A stretch of 64,000 bases of DNA from Ehretia macrophylla (lineage: Eukaryota; Streptophyta; Magnoliopsida; Boraginales; Ehretiaceae), in the NCBI GenBank assembly GCA_037974665.1, contig CM075769.1:78763190-78827189 (forward strand), written 5' to 3'. Below are positions 36,185 to 48,867 of this stretch, one piece after another (the first letter of the stretch is position 1; the number at the start of each line of letters is the position of its first letter). Both the position numbers and the translations under genes were made by a program. The notes beneath the pieces were generated by a model. The model saw nothing but the letters and a program-made list of their open reading frames with translations. It was not told where the DNA came from and did not search any database.

Positions 36185-36742
36185 GTCATGTTGAGGGCAC
36201 AATTCCTATATGTGTTAACAGTTCACAGTTCCAGCCTAGAGAGATGGCCAATTCAAAAGGCCCAATGGGCTTAATGACAACCCATCCGCTTCAACAACGC
36301 AGCATCCTCGCAAGACATGATATTGACATGCTGTAGGACCCTCTGATGTACCGCGAGACAGGTTGTCGTCTTTTTAACAGCTCACGACGTACAATCCGGG
36401 AGGAAAAAATAGGGCAAAGGAAGAAAAGTGACCTGAAACTGATGAAAACGTTCGATTTTGGGCTCCAAAAAAGGGCACAACGAGCAAGTTCGCTGCCCCC
36501 GTCGTAGAGCTCTCAGAGAGCTTTGCAACGGTATGTTGTGCACAGCGTAACTCCTTACGGATCAAAAGTTATGGGCACCGGAGCGACGGAGACCTAGTTA
36601 CAAACCCTACGCCCACGGTTTCCGGGCCCGGCCACTACGTGAAGCGAAGTTGTCTTGCCAAATGTTCCGTGAGATTCGGTAATAGAGATTTGGTGGATAA
36701 AGTATCTTGGCAACCCTAACCAGGGCAAAAAAAATTGAAAAT

Positions 36743-36861
36743 GGGGTGTAACACGAGGACTTCCTAGGGGGTCACCCATCCTAGTACTACTCTCGCCTAA
36801 ACAAGCTTAATTTTGGAGTGCTGATAGGATCCGGTGCATTAGTGCTGGTATGATCGCACCC
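36743..36861 (-). rRNA. 5S rRNA gene copy 35
   Basis: 119 nt. Differences: G113A, G97A, G64A, C61U, G58U, G51A, G48A, A42C, C36U. Box A has four changes. First unit of trimer 1. Confidence 0.92.
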
Positions 36862-37419
36862 GTCATGTTGAGGGCACAATTCCTATATGTGTTAACGGTT
36901 CACAGTCCCAGTTTAGAGAGATGGCCCATTCAAAAGACCCAATGGGCTTAACGACAACCCATCTGCTTCAACAATGCAGGAACCTCGCAAGACGTGATAT
37001 CGACACATTGTAGGGCCTACTGATGTCCCGCGAGTTAGGTTGTCGTCCTTTTAATAGCTCACGACGTACGATCCAGGACGGAAAAACAGAGCAAAAGAAG
37101 AAAAGTGGACTGAAACTGATGAAAACGTTCGATTTTGGGCTCTAAAATTGGGCATAGCGAGCAAGCTAGCTACCCCCATCGTAGAGCTCTCAGAGAGCTT
37201 TGCAACGGTATGTTGTGCGCCGTGTAACTCCTTACGGATCAAAAGTTATGAGCACCGAAGCGACGGAGGCCTGGTCATAAACCCTATGCCCTAGGTTTGC
37301 GGGCCTGGCCTCTACGTGAAGCGAAGTTGTCTTGCCCGTTGTTCTGTGGGAGTCGGTAATAGAGATTTGGTGGATAAAGTATCTTGGCAACCCTAACCAG
37401 GGCAAAAAAATTTGAAAAG

Positions 37420-37538
37420 GGGGTGCCACACGAGGACTTCCCTGTGGGTCACCCATCCTAGTACTACTCTCCCCTAAGCACGCTTAATTTCGGAGTTCTG
37501 ATGGGATCCGATGCATTAGTGCTGGTATGATCGCACCT
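37420..37538 (-). rRNA. 5S rRNA gene copy 36
   Basis: 119 nt. Differences: U112G, U96A, C94A, C67G, G64A, G51A, C28U, G1A. Identical to copy 42, 4060 bp away. Confidence 0.92.
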
Positions 37539-38095
37539 GTCATGTTGAGGGCACAATTCATATATGTGTTAACGGTTCACAGCGCCAGCATAGAGAGATG
37601 GCCCATTCAAAAGGCCCAATGGGCTTAACGACATCCCATCCGCTTCAACAACACAGCATCCTCGCAATACGTGATATCGACACGTTGCAGGGCCCTCAGA
37701 TGTCCCGCGAGTCAGGTTGTCGTCCTTTTAACAGCTCACGACGTACGATCCGGATGGAAAAAATATGGCAAAAGAAAAAATGTGGCCTGAAACTGATGAA
37801 AACGATCCATTTGGGCTCCAAAAACAGGCACAGCGAGCAAGCTCGCTACCCCCGTCGTAGAGCTCTCAGAGAGCTTTGCAACGGTATGCTGTGCACCGCG
37901 TAACTCCTTACGGATCAAAAGTTATGGGCACCGGAGCGACAGAGACCTGGTCACAAACCCTACGCCCTCGGTTTTTAGGCCCGGCCTCTACATGAAGCGA
38001 AGTTGTCTTGCCCAATGTTCCGTGGGATTCAGTAAAAGAGATTTGGTGGATAAAGTATCTTGGCAACCCTAACCAGGGCAAAAAAAATTGAAAAG

Positions 38096-38214
38096 GTGGT
38101 GCAACACGAGGACTTCCCAAGCGATCACCCATCCTAGTACAACTCTCGCCCAAGCATGCTCAACTTCGGAGTTCTGATGGGATCCGGTACATTAGTGCTG
38201 GTATGATCGCACCC
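38096..38214 (-). rRNA. 5S rRNA gene copy 37
   Basis: 119 nt. Differences: C118A, C95U, C93G, C91U, A74U, G58A, A54G, C26U. Nearly identical to copy 43. Confidence 0.92.
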
Positions 38215-38772
38215 GTCATGTTGAGGGCACAATTCCTATATGTGTTAACGGTTCACAGTGCCAGCTTAGAGAGATGGCCAATTCAAAAGGCCCAATGGGC
38301 TTAACGACTACCCATCCGCTTCAACAACGCAGCATCCTCGCAAGACAAGATATTGACATGTTTTAGGTCCCTCTGATGTACCGCGAGACAGATTGTCGTC
38401 CTTTTAACAGCTCACGATGTACAATCTGGGAGGAAAAAATAGGGCAAAGGAAAAAAAGTGGCCTGAAATTGATGAAAATGTTAGAGTTTGCGCTCCAAAA
38501 ATGGGCACAGCGAGCATGCTCGCTACCTCCGTCGTAGAGCTCTCAAAGTGCTTTGCTACGGTATGTTGTGCACCGCGTAACTCCTTTCGGATCAAAAGTT
38601 ATGGGCACCAGAGCGACGGAGACCTAGTCACAAACCCTACGCCCACGGTTTCCGGGCCCGGCCTCTACGTGAAGCGAAGTTGTCTTGCCCAATGTTCCGT
38701 GGGATTCGGTAATAGAGATTTGGTGGATAAAGTATATTGGCAACCCTAACCAGGGCAAAAAAAATTGAAAAG

Positions 38773-38891
38773 GGGGTGTAACACGAGGACTTCACTGGGG
38801 GTCACCCATCCTAGTACTACTCTCGCCCAAACACGCTTAATTTCGGAGTTCTGGTGGGATCCGATGCATTAGTGCTGGTGTGATCACACCC
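38773..38891 (-). rRNA. 5S rRNA gene copy 38
   Basis: 119 nt. Differences: G113A, G98U, U96A, C61U, G51A, U38C, C28U, U12C, C6U. Sister of copy 41. Confidence 0.92.
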
Positions 38892-39449
38892 GTCATGTTG
38901 AGGGCACAATTCCTATATGTGTTAACGGTTCACAGTGCCAGCCTAGAGAGATGGCCCATTCACAAGTCCCAATTGGCTTACCGACAACCCATCTGCTTCA
39001 ACAACGCAGCAACCTCGCAAGACGTGATATCGACACATTGTAGGGCCCACTGATGTCCCGCGAGTTAGGTTGTCGTCCTTTTAATAGCTCACGACGTACG
39101 ATCCAGGACGGAAAAACAGAGCAAAAGAAGAAAAGTGGACTGAAACTGATGAAAACGTTCGATTTTGGGCTCTAAAATTGGGCATAGCGAGCAAGCTAGC
39201 TACCCCCATCGTAGAGCTCTCAGAGAGCATTGCAACGGTATGTTGTGCACCGTGTAACTCCTTACGGATCAAAAGTTATGAGCACCGAAGCGACGGAGGC
39301 CTGCTCATAAACCCTATGCCCTAGGTTTGCGGGCCTGGCCTCTACGTGAAGCGAAGTTGTCTTGCCCGTTGTTCCGTGGGAGTCGGTAATAGAGATTTGG
39401 TGGATAAAGTATCTTGGCAACCCTAACCAGGGCAAAAAAAATTGAAAAG

Positions 39450-39568
39450 GGGGTGCCACACGAGGACTTCCCTGTGGGTCACCCATCCTAGTACTACTCT
39501 CGCCCAAGCACGCTTAATTTCGGAGTTCTGATGGGATCCGATGCATTAGTGCTGGTATGATCGCACCC
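39450..39568 (-). rRNA. 5S rRNA gene copy 39
   Basis: 119 nt. Differences: U112G, U96A, C94A, G51A, C28U. It has the lineage markers of copies 36 and 42 but consensus bases at 67, 64 and 1, which fits a gene-conversion patch. Confidence 0.93.
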
Positions 39569-40125
39569 GTCATGTTGAGGGCACAATTCATATATGTGTT
39601 AACGGTTCACAGCGCCAGCATAGAGAGATGGCCCATTCAAAAGGCCCAATGGGCTTAACGACATCCCATCCGCTTCAACAACACAGCATCCTCGCAATAC
39701 GTGATATCGACACGTTGTAGGGCGCTCTGATGTACCGCGAGTCAGGTTGTTGTCCTTTTAATAGCTCACGACGTACGATCCAGATGGAAAAAACATGGCA
39801 AAAGAAAAAAAGTGGCCTGAAACTGATGAAAACGATCCATTTGGGCTCCAAAAACAGGCACAGCGAGCAAGCTCGCTACCCCCGTCGTTGAGCTCTCAGA
39901 GAGCTTTGCAACGGTATGCTGTGCACCGCGTAACTCCTTACGGATCAAAAGTTATGGGCACCGGAGCGACAGAGACCTGGTCACAAACCCTACGCCCTCG
40001 GTTTGCAGGCCCGGCCTCTACGTGTAGCGAAGTTGTCTTCCCCAATATTCCGTGGGATTCGGTAAAAGAGATTTGGTGGATAAAGTATCTTGGCAACCCT
40101 AACCAGGGCAAAAAAAATTGAAAAG

Positions 40126-40244
40126 GTGGTGCAACACGAGGACTTCCCAAGCGATCACCCATCCTAGTACTACTCTCGCCCAACCACGCTGAACTTCGGA
40201 GTTCTGATGGGATCTGGTGCATTAGTGCTGGTATGATCGCACCC
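40126..40244 (-). rRNA. 5S rRNA gene copy 40
   Basis: 119 nt. Differences: C118A, C95U, C93G, C91U, C61G, A54C, G30A. Shares the 3' markers of copies 37 and 43 but not A74U, G58A or C26U. Confidence 0.92.
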
Positions 40245-40802
40245 GTCATGTTGAGGGCACAATTCCTATATGTGTTAACGGTTCACAGTGCCAGCTTAGA
40301 GAGATAGCCAATTCCAAAGGCCCATTAGGCTTAACGACAACCCATCCGCTTCAACAACGCAGCGTTCTCGCAAGACACGATATCGACATGTTGGAGGGCC
40401 CTCTGATGTACCGCGAGACAGGTTGTGATCCTTTTAACAGCTCACGACGTACGATCCGGGAGGAAAAAATAGGGGAAAGGAAGAAAAGTGGCCTGAAACT
40501 GATGAAAACGTTCGATTTTGTGCTCCAAAAATGGGCACAGCAATCAAGCCCGCTATCCCCATCGTAGAGCTCTCAAAGCGGTTTGCAACGTTAGGTTGTG
40601 CACCGCGTAACTCCTTTCGGATCAAAAGTTATGGGCACCGGAGCGACGGAGACCTAGTCACAAACCCTACGCCCACGGTTTGCGGGCCCGGCCTCTACGT
40701 GAACCGAAGTTGTCTTGCACAATGTTCCGTCGGATTCGGTAATAGAGATTTGGTGGATAACGTATCTTGGCAACCCTAACAAGGGCAAAAAAAATTGAAA
40801 AT

Positions 40803-40921
40803 GGGGTGTAACACGAGGACTTCCCTGGGGGTCACCCATCCTAGTACTACTCTCGACCAAACACGCTTAATTTCGGAGTTCTGGTGGGATCCGATGCATT
40901 AGTGCTGGTGTGATCACACCC
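40803..40921 (-). rRNA. 5S rRNA gene copy 41
   Basis: 119 nt. Differences: G113A, U96A, G66U, C61U, G51A, U38C, C28U, U12C, C6U. Confidence 0.92.
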
Positions 40922-41479
40922 GTCATGTTGAGGGCACAATTCCTATATGTGTTAACGGTTCACAGTGCCAGCCTAGAGAGATAGCCCATTCACAAGTCCC
41001 AATTGGCTTATCGACAACCCATCTGATTCAACAACGCAGCATCCTCGCAAGACGTGATATCGACACATTGTAGGGCCCACTGATGTCCCGCGAGTTAGGT
41101 TGTCGTCCTTTTAATAGCTCACGACGTACGATCCAGGACGGAAAAATAGAGCAAAAGAAGAAAAGTGGACTAAAACTGATGAAAACGTTCGATTTTGGGC
41201 TCCAAAATTGGGCATAGCGAGCAAGCTATCTACCCCCATCGTAGAGCTCTCAGAGAGCTTTGCAACGGTATGTTGTGCGCCGTGTAACTCCTTACGGATC
41301 AAAAGTTATGAGCACCGAAGTGACGGAGGCCTGGTCATAAACCCTATGCCCTAGGTTTGCCGGCCTGGCCTCTACGTGAAGCGAAGTTGTCTTGCCCGTT
41401 GTTCCGTGGGAGTCGGTAATAGAGATTTGGTGGATAAAGTATCTTGGCAACCCTAACCAGGGCAAAAAAAATTGAAAAG

Positions 41480-41598
41480 GGGGTGCCACACGAGGACTTC
41501 CCTGTGGGTCACCCATCCTAGTACTACTCTCCCCTAAGCACGCTTAATTTCGGAGTTCTGATGGGATCCGATGCATTAGTGCTGGTATGATCGCACCT
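41480..41598 (-). rRNA. 5S rRNA gene copy 42
   Basis: 119 nt, identical to copy 36 (U112G, U96A, C94A, C67G, G64A, G51A, C28U, G1A). Confidence 0.92.
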
Positions 41599-42155
41599 GT
41601 CATGTTGAGGGCACAATTCATATATGTGTTAACGGTTCACAGCGCCAGCATAGAGAGATGGCCCATTCAAAAGGCCCAATGGGCTTAACGACATCCCATC
41701 CGCTTCAACAACACAGCATCCTCGCAATACGTGATATCGACACGTTGTAGGGCCCTCTCATGTACCGCGAGACAGGTTGTCGTCCTTTTAACAGCTCACG
41801 ACGTACGATCCGGATGGAAAAAATATGGCAAAAGAAAAAAAGTGGCCTGAAACTGATGAAAACGATCCATTTGGGCTCCAAAAACAGGCACAGCGAGCAA
41901 GCTCGCTACCCCCGTCGTTGAGCTCTCAGAGAGCTTTGCAACGGTATGCTGTGCACCGCGTAACTCCTTACGGATCAAAAGTTATGGGCACCGGAGCGAC
42001 AGAGACCTGGTCACAAACCCTACGCCCTCGGTTTGCAGGCCCGGCCTCTACGTGTAGCGAAGTTGTCTTGCCCAATATTCCGTGGGATTCGGTAAAAGCG
42101 ATTTGGTGGATAAAGTATCTTGGCAACCCTAACCAGGGCAATAAAAATTGAAAAG

Positions 42156-42274
42156 GTGGTGCAACACGAGGACTTCCCAAGCGATCACCAATCCTAGTAC
42201 AACTCTCGCCCAAGCATGCTCAACTTCGGAGTTCTGATGGGATCCGGTACATTAGTGCTGGTATGATCGCACCC
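42156..42274 (-). rRNA. 5S rRNA gene copy 43
   Basis: 119 nt. Has all changes of copy 37 plus G85U. Its 3' spacer instead shares GTGTAGCG and CCAATATTCC with copy 40, so gene and spacer have different closest relatives. The T8 run is interrupted (AATAAAAATT on plus). Confidence 0.92.
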
Positions 42275-42830
42275 GTCATGTTGAGGGCACAATTCCTATA
42301 TGTGTTAACGGTTCACAGTGCCAGCCTAGAGAGATGGCCCATTGACAAGTCCCAATGGGTTAACGACATCCCATCCGCTTCAATAACGCAGCAACCTCGC
42401 AAGACGTGATATCGACACGTTGTAGGGCCCTCTGATGTCCCGCGGTTAGGTTTTCGTCCTTTTAACAGCTTACGACGTACGATCTGGGACGAAAAAATAG
42501 AGCAAAAGAAGAAAAGAGGATTGAAATTCATGAAAACGTTCAATTTTGGGCTCCAAAAATGGGCATAGCGAGCAAGTTGGCTACCCCTGTCGTAGAACTC
42601 TCTGAGAGCTTTCCAACGGTATGTTGTGCGCCGCGTAACTCGTTACGGATCAAAAGTTATGAGCACCAGAGCGACGGAGACCTAGTCATAAACCCCACGC
42701 CCTCGATTTGCGGGCCCAGCCTTTACGTGAAGCGAAGTTGTCTTGCCCAATGTTCCGTGGGATTTGGTGATAGAGATTTGGTCGATAAAGTATCTTGGAA
42801 ACCCTAACCCGGGCAAAAAGAATTGAAAAT

Positions 42831-42948
42831 GGGGTGCAACACGAGGACTTCCCAAGGGGTCACCCATTCTAGTACTACTCTCGCCCAAACACGCTTAATT
42901 TGGAGTTCTGATGGGATCCGGTGCAGTAGTGCGGTTATGATCGCACCC
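42831..42948 (-). rRNA. 5S rRNA gene copy 44
   Basis: 118 nt: G48 is deleted. Other changes: C95U, G82A, C61U, G51A, A23C, A16C, C14A. The downstream T-run is interrupted by a C. Confidence 0.9.
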
Positions 42949-43506
42949 GTCATGTTGAGGGCACAATCCCTATATGTGTTAATGGTTCACAGTGCCAGCC
43001 TTGAGAGATGGCCTATTCAAAAGGCCCAATGGGCTTTACGACAACCCATCCGCTTCAACAACGCAGCATCCTCGCAAGACGTGATATCGAAACGTTGTAG
43101 GGCCCTCTGATGTCCCGTGAGTCAGGTTGTCATCCTCCTAATAGCTCACGACGTACGATCCTGGACGGAAAAACAGAGCAAAAGAAGAAAAGTGGACTGA
43201 AACTGATGAAAATATTCGATTTTGGGATCCAAAAATGGGCACAATGAGCAAACTGGCTGCCCCCGTCGTAGAGCTCTCAGAGAGCTTTGTAACGATATGC
43301 TGTGCGCCGCGTAACTCCTTACGGATCAAAAGTTATGGGCACCGGAGCGACGAAGACCTACTCACAAACCCTACGCCCTCGGTTTGTGGGCCCGGCCTCT
43401 ACGTAAAGCGAAGTTGTCTTGCCCAATGTTCCGTGGGATTCGGTAATAGATATTTGGTGGATAAAGTATCTTGGCAACCCTAACCAGGGCAAAAAAAATT
43501 GAAAAG

Positions 43507-43625
43507 GGCGTGCGACACGAGGACTTCCGAGGGGGTCACCCATCCAAGTACTACTCTCGCCCAAGCACGCTTAACTTCGGAGTTCTGATGGGATCCGGTG
43601 CATTAGTGTTGGTATGATCGCACCC
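43507..43625 (-). rRNA. 5S rRNA gene copy 45
   Basis: 119 nt. Differences: C117G, U112C, G97C, A80U, G17A. Boxes A and IE are consensus. Confidence 0.93.
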
Positions 43626-44182
43626 GTCATGTTAAGTTCACAATTCCTATATGTGTTAACGGTTAACAGTCCCAACCTAGAGAGATGGCCCATTCAAAAG
43701 GCCCAATGGGCTTAACGACAACCCATCTGCTTCAATAATGCAGCATCCTCGGAAGACTTGATATCGACACATTGTAGGGCCCTCTGATGTACCGCGAGTC
43801 AGGTTGTTATTCTTTTAAAAGCTCACGACGTACGATCCGGGATAGAAAAATAGGGCAAAAGAAGAAAAGTTGCTTGAAACTGATGAAAATATTCAATTTT
43901 GGGCTCCAAAAAGGGCATAGCGAGCAAGCTAGCTGCCCCCATCGTAGAGCTCACAGAGAGCTTTGCAACGGTATGCTGTGCGCCGCATAACTCCTTTCGG
44001 ATCAAAAGTTATAGGCACCGGAGCGACGGAGACCAGGTCACAAACCCTACGCCCACGGTTTGTGGGCCCAGCCTCTACGTGAAGCGAAGTTGTCTTGCCC
44101 AATGTTCTGTGGGATTCGGTAATAGAGATTTGGTGGATAAAGTATCTTGGCAACCCTAACCAGGTCAAAAAAAATTGAAAAG

Positions 44183-44301
44183 TGGGTGCAACACGAGGAC
44201 TTCCCAAGGGGTCACCCATCCTCTTACTACTCTCGCCCAAGCACGCTTAACTTCGGAGTTCTCATGGGATCCGGTGCATTAGTGCTGGTATGATCGCACC
44301 C
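44183..44301 (-). rRNA. 5S rRNA gene copy 46
   Basis: 119 nt. Differences: C119A, C95U, U79G, C78A, C39G. Only the common position-95 variant falls in a control box. Confidence 0.93.
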
Positions 44302-44859
44302 GTCATGCTGAGGGCACAATTCCTATATGTGTTAATGGTTCACTATCCCAGCCTAGAGAGTTGGCCCATTCAAAAGGCCCAATGGCCTTAATGATAACCC
44401 ATCCGCTTCAACAACGAAGCATCCTCGCAAGACATGATATCGACACGATGTAGGGCCTTCTGATGTCCCGCGAGTCAGGTTGTTATCCTTTTAACAGCTC
44501 ACGACGTACGACCCGAGACGAAAAAACAGAGCAAAAGAATAAAAGTGGTATGAAACTGATGAAAACGTTCGATTTTGGGCTTCAAAAAGCCACACAGTGA
44601 GCAAGCTAGCTGCCCCCGTCCTAGAGCTCTCGGAGAGCTTTATAACGGTATGCTGTGCGCAGCGTAACTCCTTACAGATCAAAAGTTGTGGGCACCGGAA
44701 CGACGGAGACCTGGTCACAAACCCTACGCCCTCAGTTTGCGGGGCCGGCCTCTACGTGAAGTGAAGTTGTCTTGCCCAATGTTCCGTGGGATTCGGTAAT
44801 AGAAATGTGGTGGATAAAGTATCTTGGCAACCCTAACCGGGTCAAAAAAAATTGGAAAA

Positions 44860-44978
44860 GGGGTGCAATACGAGGATTTCCCAAGGGGTCACCCATGCTA
44901 GTACTAATGTCGCCCAAGCACGCTTAACTTCGGAGTTCTGAGGGGATCCGGTGCAATAGTGCTGGTATGATCGCACCC
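44860..44978 (-). rRNA. 5S rRNA gene copy 47
   Basis: 119 nt. Differences: G110A, G102A, C95U, G82C, G72U, G70C, A37C, A23U. The IE box has two changes. Confidence 0.92.
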
Positions 44979-45482
44979 GTCATGTTGAGGGCACAATTCC
45001 TATATGTGTTAACGGTTCAGAGTGCCAACCAAGAATGATGGCCCATTCAAAAGGCCCAAAGGGCTTAACGACAACCCATCCGCTTCAACAACGCAGCATC
45101 CTCGCAAGACGTGATATCGACACATTGTAAGTCCCTCTGATGTACGGCGAGTCAGGTTGTCGTCCTTTTAACAGCTCACGACGTACGATTCGGGACGGTA
45201 AAACAGGGCAAAAGAAGAAAAGTGGCCTGAAAATGATGAAAAATATCAAATTTGGGCACCAAAAACAAACATAGCGAGCAAGATAACTTCCCCCGTCGTA
45301 GAGCTCTCAGAGAGCTTTACAACGGTATGATGTGCGCCATGTAACTCCTTACGGATCAAAAGTTATGGGCACTGGAGCGACGGAGACCTAGTCACAAACC
45401 CTACCCCCTCGATTTGCTGTAATAGAGATATGGTGGATAAAGTATTTTGGCAACCCTAATCAGGGCAAAAAAAAATGAAAAG

Positions 45483-45601
45483 GGGGTGCAACACGAGGAC
45501 TTCCCAGGGGGTCACCCATCCAAGTACTACTCTCGCCCAAGCAAGCATAACTTTGGAGTTCTGATGGAATCCGATGCGTTAGTGCTGGTATGATCGCACC
45601 C
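45483..45601 (-). rRNA. 5S rRNA gene copy 48
   Basis: 119 nt. Differences: A80U, G58U, A55U, G48A, C34U, C28U, U24C. Its 3' spacer lacks about 54 nt at 45418, running from the GGGCCCGGCC region into the GGTAATAGAG region, hence a 623-bp step. Confidence 0.92.
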
Positions 45602-46159
45602 GTCATGTTGAGGGCACAATTCCTATATGTGTTAATGGTTCACAGTCCCAGCCTAGAGAGTTGGCCCATTCAAAAGGCCCAATGGGATTAACGACAACCC
45701 ATCCGCTTCAACAACGCAGTATCCTCGCAAGACGTAATATCGACATGATATAGCGCCCTCTGATGTGCCGCGAGTCAGGTTGTCGTCCTTTTAACAACTC
45801 ACGACGTACGATCCGGGATGGAAAAATAGAGCAAAAGCACAAAAGTGGCCTGAAACTGATGAAAACATTCGATTTCGGGCTCCAAAAATGAGCATAGTGA
45901 GCAAGCTTGCTGCCTCCGTCCTAGAGCTCTCAGAGAGCTTTGTAACGGTGTGCTTTTCGCTGCGTAACTCCTTACGGATCAAAATTTATGGGCACCGGAG
46001 CGACGGAGACCTGGTTACAAACCCTACGCCCTCAGCTTGCGGGCCCGGCCTCTACGTGGAGCGAAGTAGTCTTGCCCAATGTTCTGTGGGATTCGGTAAT
46101 AGAGATTTGGTGGATAAAGTATCTTGGCAACCCTAACTAGGGAAAAAAAATTTGAAAAG

Positions 46160-46278
46160 GGGGTGCAACACGAGGACTTCCCAAGGGGTCACCCATCCTA
46201 GTACTACTCTCGCCCAAGCACACTTAACTTCGGAGTTCTGATGGGATTCGGTGCATTAGTGCTGGTATGATTGCACCC
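46160..46278 (-). rRNA. 5S rRNA gene copy 49
   Basis: 119 nt. Differences: C95U, C57U, G31A, G7A. C57U and G7A are CpG transitions. Confidence 0.93.
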
Positions 46279-46836
46279 GTCATGTTGAGGGCACAATTCC
46301 TATATGTGTTAACGGTTCACTGTGCCAGCCTAGAGAGATGGCCCATTCAGAAGGCCGAATGGGCTTAACAACAACCCATCCACTTCAACAACGCAGCATC
46401 CTCGCAAGACGTGATATCGACACATTGTAGGGCCCTCTTATGTAACGTGAGTCAGGTTGTCGTCCTTGTGACAGCTGACGACGTACGATCCGGGATGAAA
46501 AAATAGGGCAAAAGAAGAAAAGTGGCCTGAAACTGATGGAAACATTCGATTATGGGATCCATAAATTGGCACAGCGAGCAAGCTAGCTGCCCCCATCGTA
46601 GAGCTCTCAAAGAGCTTTGCAACGGTATGCTATGCGCCGCGTAATTCCTTACGGATCAAAAGATATGGGAACGAGAGCGACGGAGACCTAGTCACAAACC
46701 CTACGCTCTCGGTTTGTGGGCGCGGGCTCGATGTGTAGCAAAGATGGCTTGCCCAATGTTCTTTGCGATTCGGTAATAGAGATTTAGTGGATAAAGTATA
46801 TTGGCAACCCTAACCAAGGCAAAAAAAATTGAAAAG

Positions 46837-46955
46837 GTGGTGCGACACGAGGACTTCCAAGACGGTCACCCATCTTAGTACTACTCTCGTCCAAGCATGC
46901 TTAACTTCGGAGTTCTGATGGGTTCCGGTGCATTAGTGCTGGTATGATCGCATCC
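46837..46955 (-). rRNA. 5S rRNA gene copy 50
   Basis: 119 nt. Differences: C118A, U112C, G97U, C94U, C93G, G81A, G66A, G58A, U33A, G3A. Box C has four changes, and the upstream TATA-like box is altered (CATAATGG in gene sense). Confidence 0.92.
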
Positions 46956-47513
46956 GTCATATTGGTGGCATAATTCCATTATGTGTTAACGGTTCACAGT
47001 CCCAGCTTAGAGAGATGGCCCATTCAAAAGGCCCAATGGGCTTAACGACAACCTACCCGCTTCAACAATGCAGCATCCTCGTAAGAAGTTATATCGACAC
47101 GTTGTAGGGCCCAATGATGTCCCGCGAGTCAGGTTGTCGTTCTTTTAACAGCTCACGACGTACGATCCGGGACAGAAAAACAGGGCAAAAGAAGAAAAGT
47201 GGCATGAAACTGATGAAAACGTTCGATTTTGGGCTGCAAAAACGGGCAAAGCTAGCAGGCTAGCTACTCCCGTCCAAGAGCTCTCAGAGAACTTTGTAAC
47301 GGTATGCCGTGCGCCGCGTAACTCGTTTCGGATCAAAAGTTATTGGCACCGGAGCAACGGAGACCTCGTCACAAACCCTACGCCCTCAGTTTGCGGGCCT
47401 GGCCTCAACGTGAAGTGAAGTTGTCTTGCCCAATGTTCTGTGGGATTCGGTAATAGAGATTTGGTGGATAATGTATCTTGGCAACCCTAATCAAGGCAAA
47501 AAAATTTTAAAAG

Positions 47514-47632
47514 GGGGTGCAACACGAGGACTTCCCAAGTGGTCACCTATCCTAGTACTACTCTCACCCAAGCACGCTAAACTTCGGAGTTCTGATGGGA
47601 TCCGATGTATTAGTCCTGGCATGATCGCACTC
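47514..47632 (-). rRNA. 5S rRNA gene copy 51
   Basis: 119 nt. Differences: C95U, C93A, G85A, C67U, A54U, C28U, G25A, C18G, A13G, G2A. All three control boxes are affected. Confidence 0.92.
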
Positions 47633-48190
47633 GTCATGTTGAGGGAACAATTCCTATATGTGTTAACGGTTCAGAGTGCCATCCTAGAGAGATGGCCCAT
47701 TCAAAAGGCCCAATGGGCTTAACGACAACCCATCCGCTTCAACAACGCAGCATCCTCGCAAGACGTGATATCGACACGTTGTAGGTCCCTCTGATGTACC
47801 GCGAGTCAGGTTGTCGTCCTTTTAACAGCTCACGACGTACGATCCGGGACGGTAAAACATGGCAAAGGAACAATAGTGGCCTGAAAATGATGAAAATGAT
47901 CAATTTTGGGCTCCAAAAATGGGCATAGCGAGCAAGCTAGATGCCCCCATCGTAGAGCTCTTAGAGAGCTTTGCAACGGTATGCTGTGCGCCGCGTAACT
48001 CCTTACGGATCAAATGTTATGGGCACCGGAGCGACGAAGACCTAGTCACAAACCCTACACCCTCGGTTTGCAGGCCCGGCCTCAACGTGAATGGAAGTTG
48101 TCTTGCCTAATGTTTCATGGGATTCGGTAATAGAGATATGGTGGATAAAGTATTTTGGCAACCCTAACCAGGGCAAAAAAAAATGAAACG

Positions 48191-48309
48191 GGGGTGCAAC
48201 ACGATGACTTCCTAGGGGGTCACCCATCCAAGTACTACTCTCGCCCAAGCACACTTAACTTCGGAGTTCTGATGGAATCCGGTGCATTAGTGCTGGTATG
48301 ATCGCACCC
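48191..48309 (-). rRNA. 5S rRNA gene copy 52
   Basis: 119 nt. Differences: C105A, G97A, A80U, C57U, C34U. Its 3' spacer has the GAGATATGG...AGTATTTTGG variant shared by copies 48, 54 and 58. Confidence 0.93.
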
Positions 48310-48867
48310 ATCATGTTGAGGGCACAATTCCTATATGTGTTAGCAGTTCACAGTCCCAGCCTAGACAGTAGGCCCATTCAAAAGGCCCAATGTGCTTAAC
48401 GACAACCCATCCGCTTCAAAATCGCAGCATCCTCGTAAGACGTGATATCGACACGATGTAGGGCCCTCTGATGTCCTGCGAGTCAGGTTGCCATCCTTTT
48501 AACAACTCACGATGTACGATCCGGGATGAAAAAACAGAGCAAAAGGAGTAAAGTGGTTTGAAACTGATGAAAACGTTGGATTTTGGTCTGCAAAAATGGG
48601 CACAGTGAGCAAGCTGGCTGCCCCTGTCCTAGAGCTCTCAGAGAGCTTTGTAACGGTATGCTGTGCACCGCATAACACCTTACAGATCAAAAGTTATGGG
48701 CACCGGAGCGACGGAGACCTCGTCACAAATCCTACGCCCTCAGTTTGCGGGCCCGGCCTCTACGTGAAGTGAAGTTTTCCTGCCCAATGTTCTGTGGGAT
48801 TCGGTAAAAGAAATTTGGTGGATAAAGTATCTTGGTAGCCCTAACCAGGGCAAAAAAAATTGAAAAG

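Larger units (their letters stand above)
36185..42274 (-). repeat. Higher-order repeat: three 2030-bp trimers of 5S units
   Basis: Copies 35-37, 38-40 and 41-43 form three consecutive trimers; gene ends at 36184, 38214, 40244 and 42274 are spaced exactly 2030 bp. Unit 1 of each trimer has G113A and C61U; unit 2 has U112G and C94A; unit 3 has C118A, C93G and C91U. Unit 2 genes of trimers 1 and 3 (copies 36 and 42) are identical, while trimer 2 differs; spacer markers group trimers 2 and 3 instead, so the block is mosaic. Confidence 0.9.
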
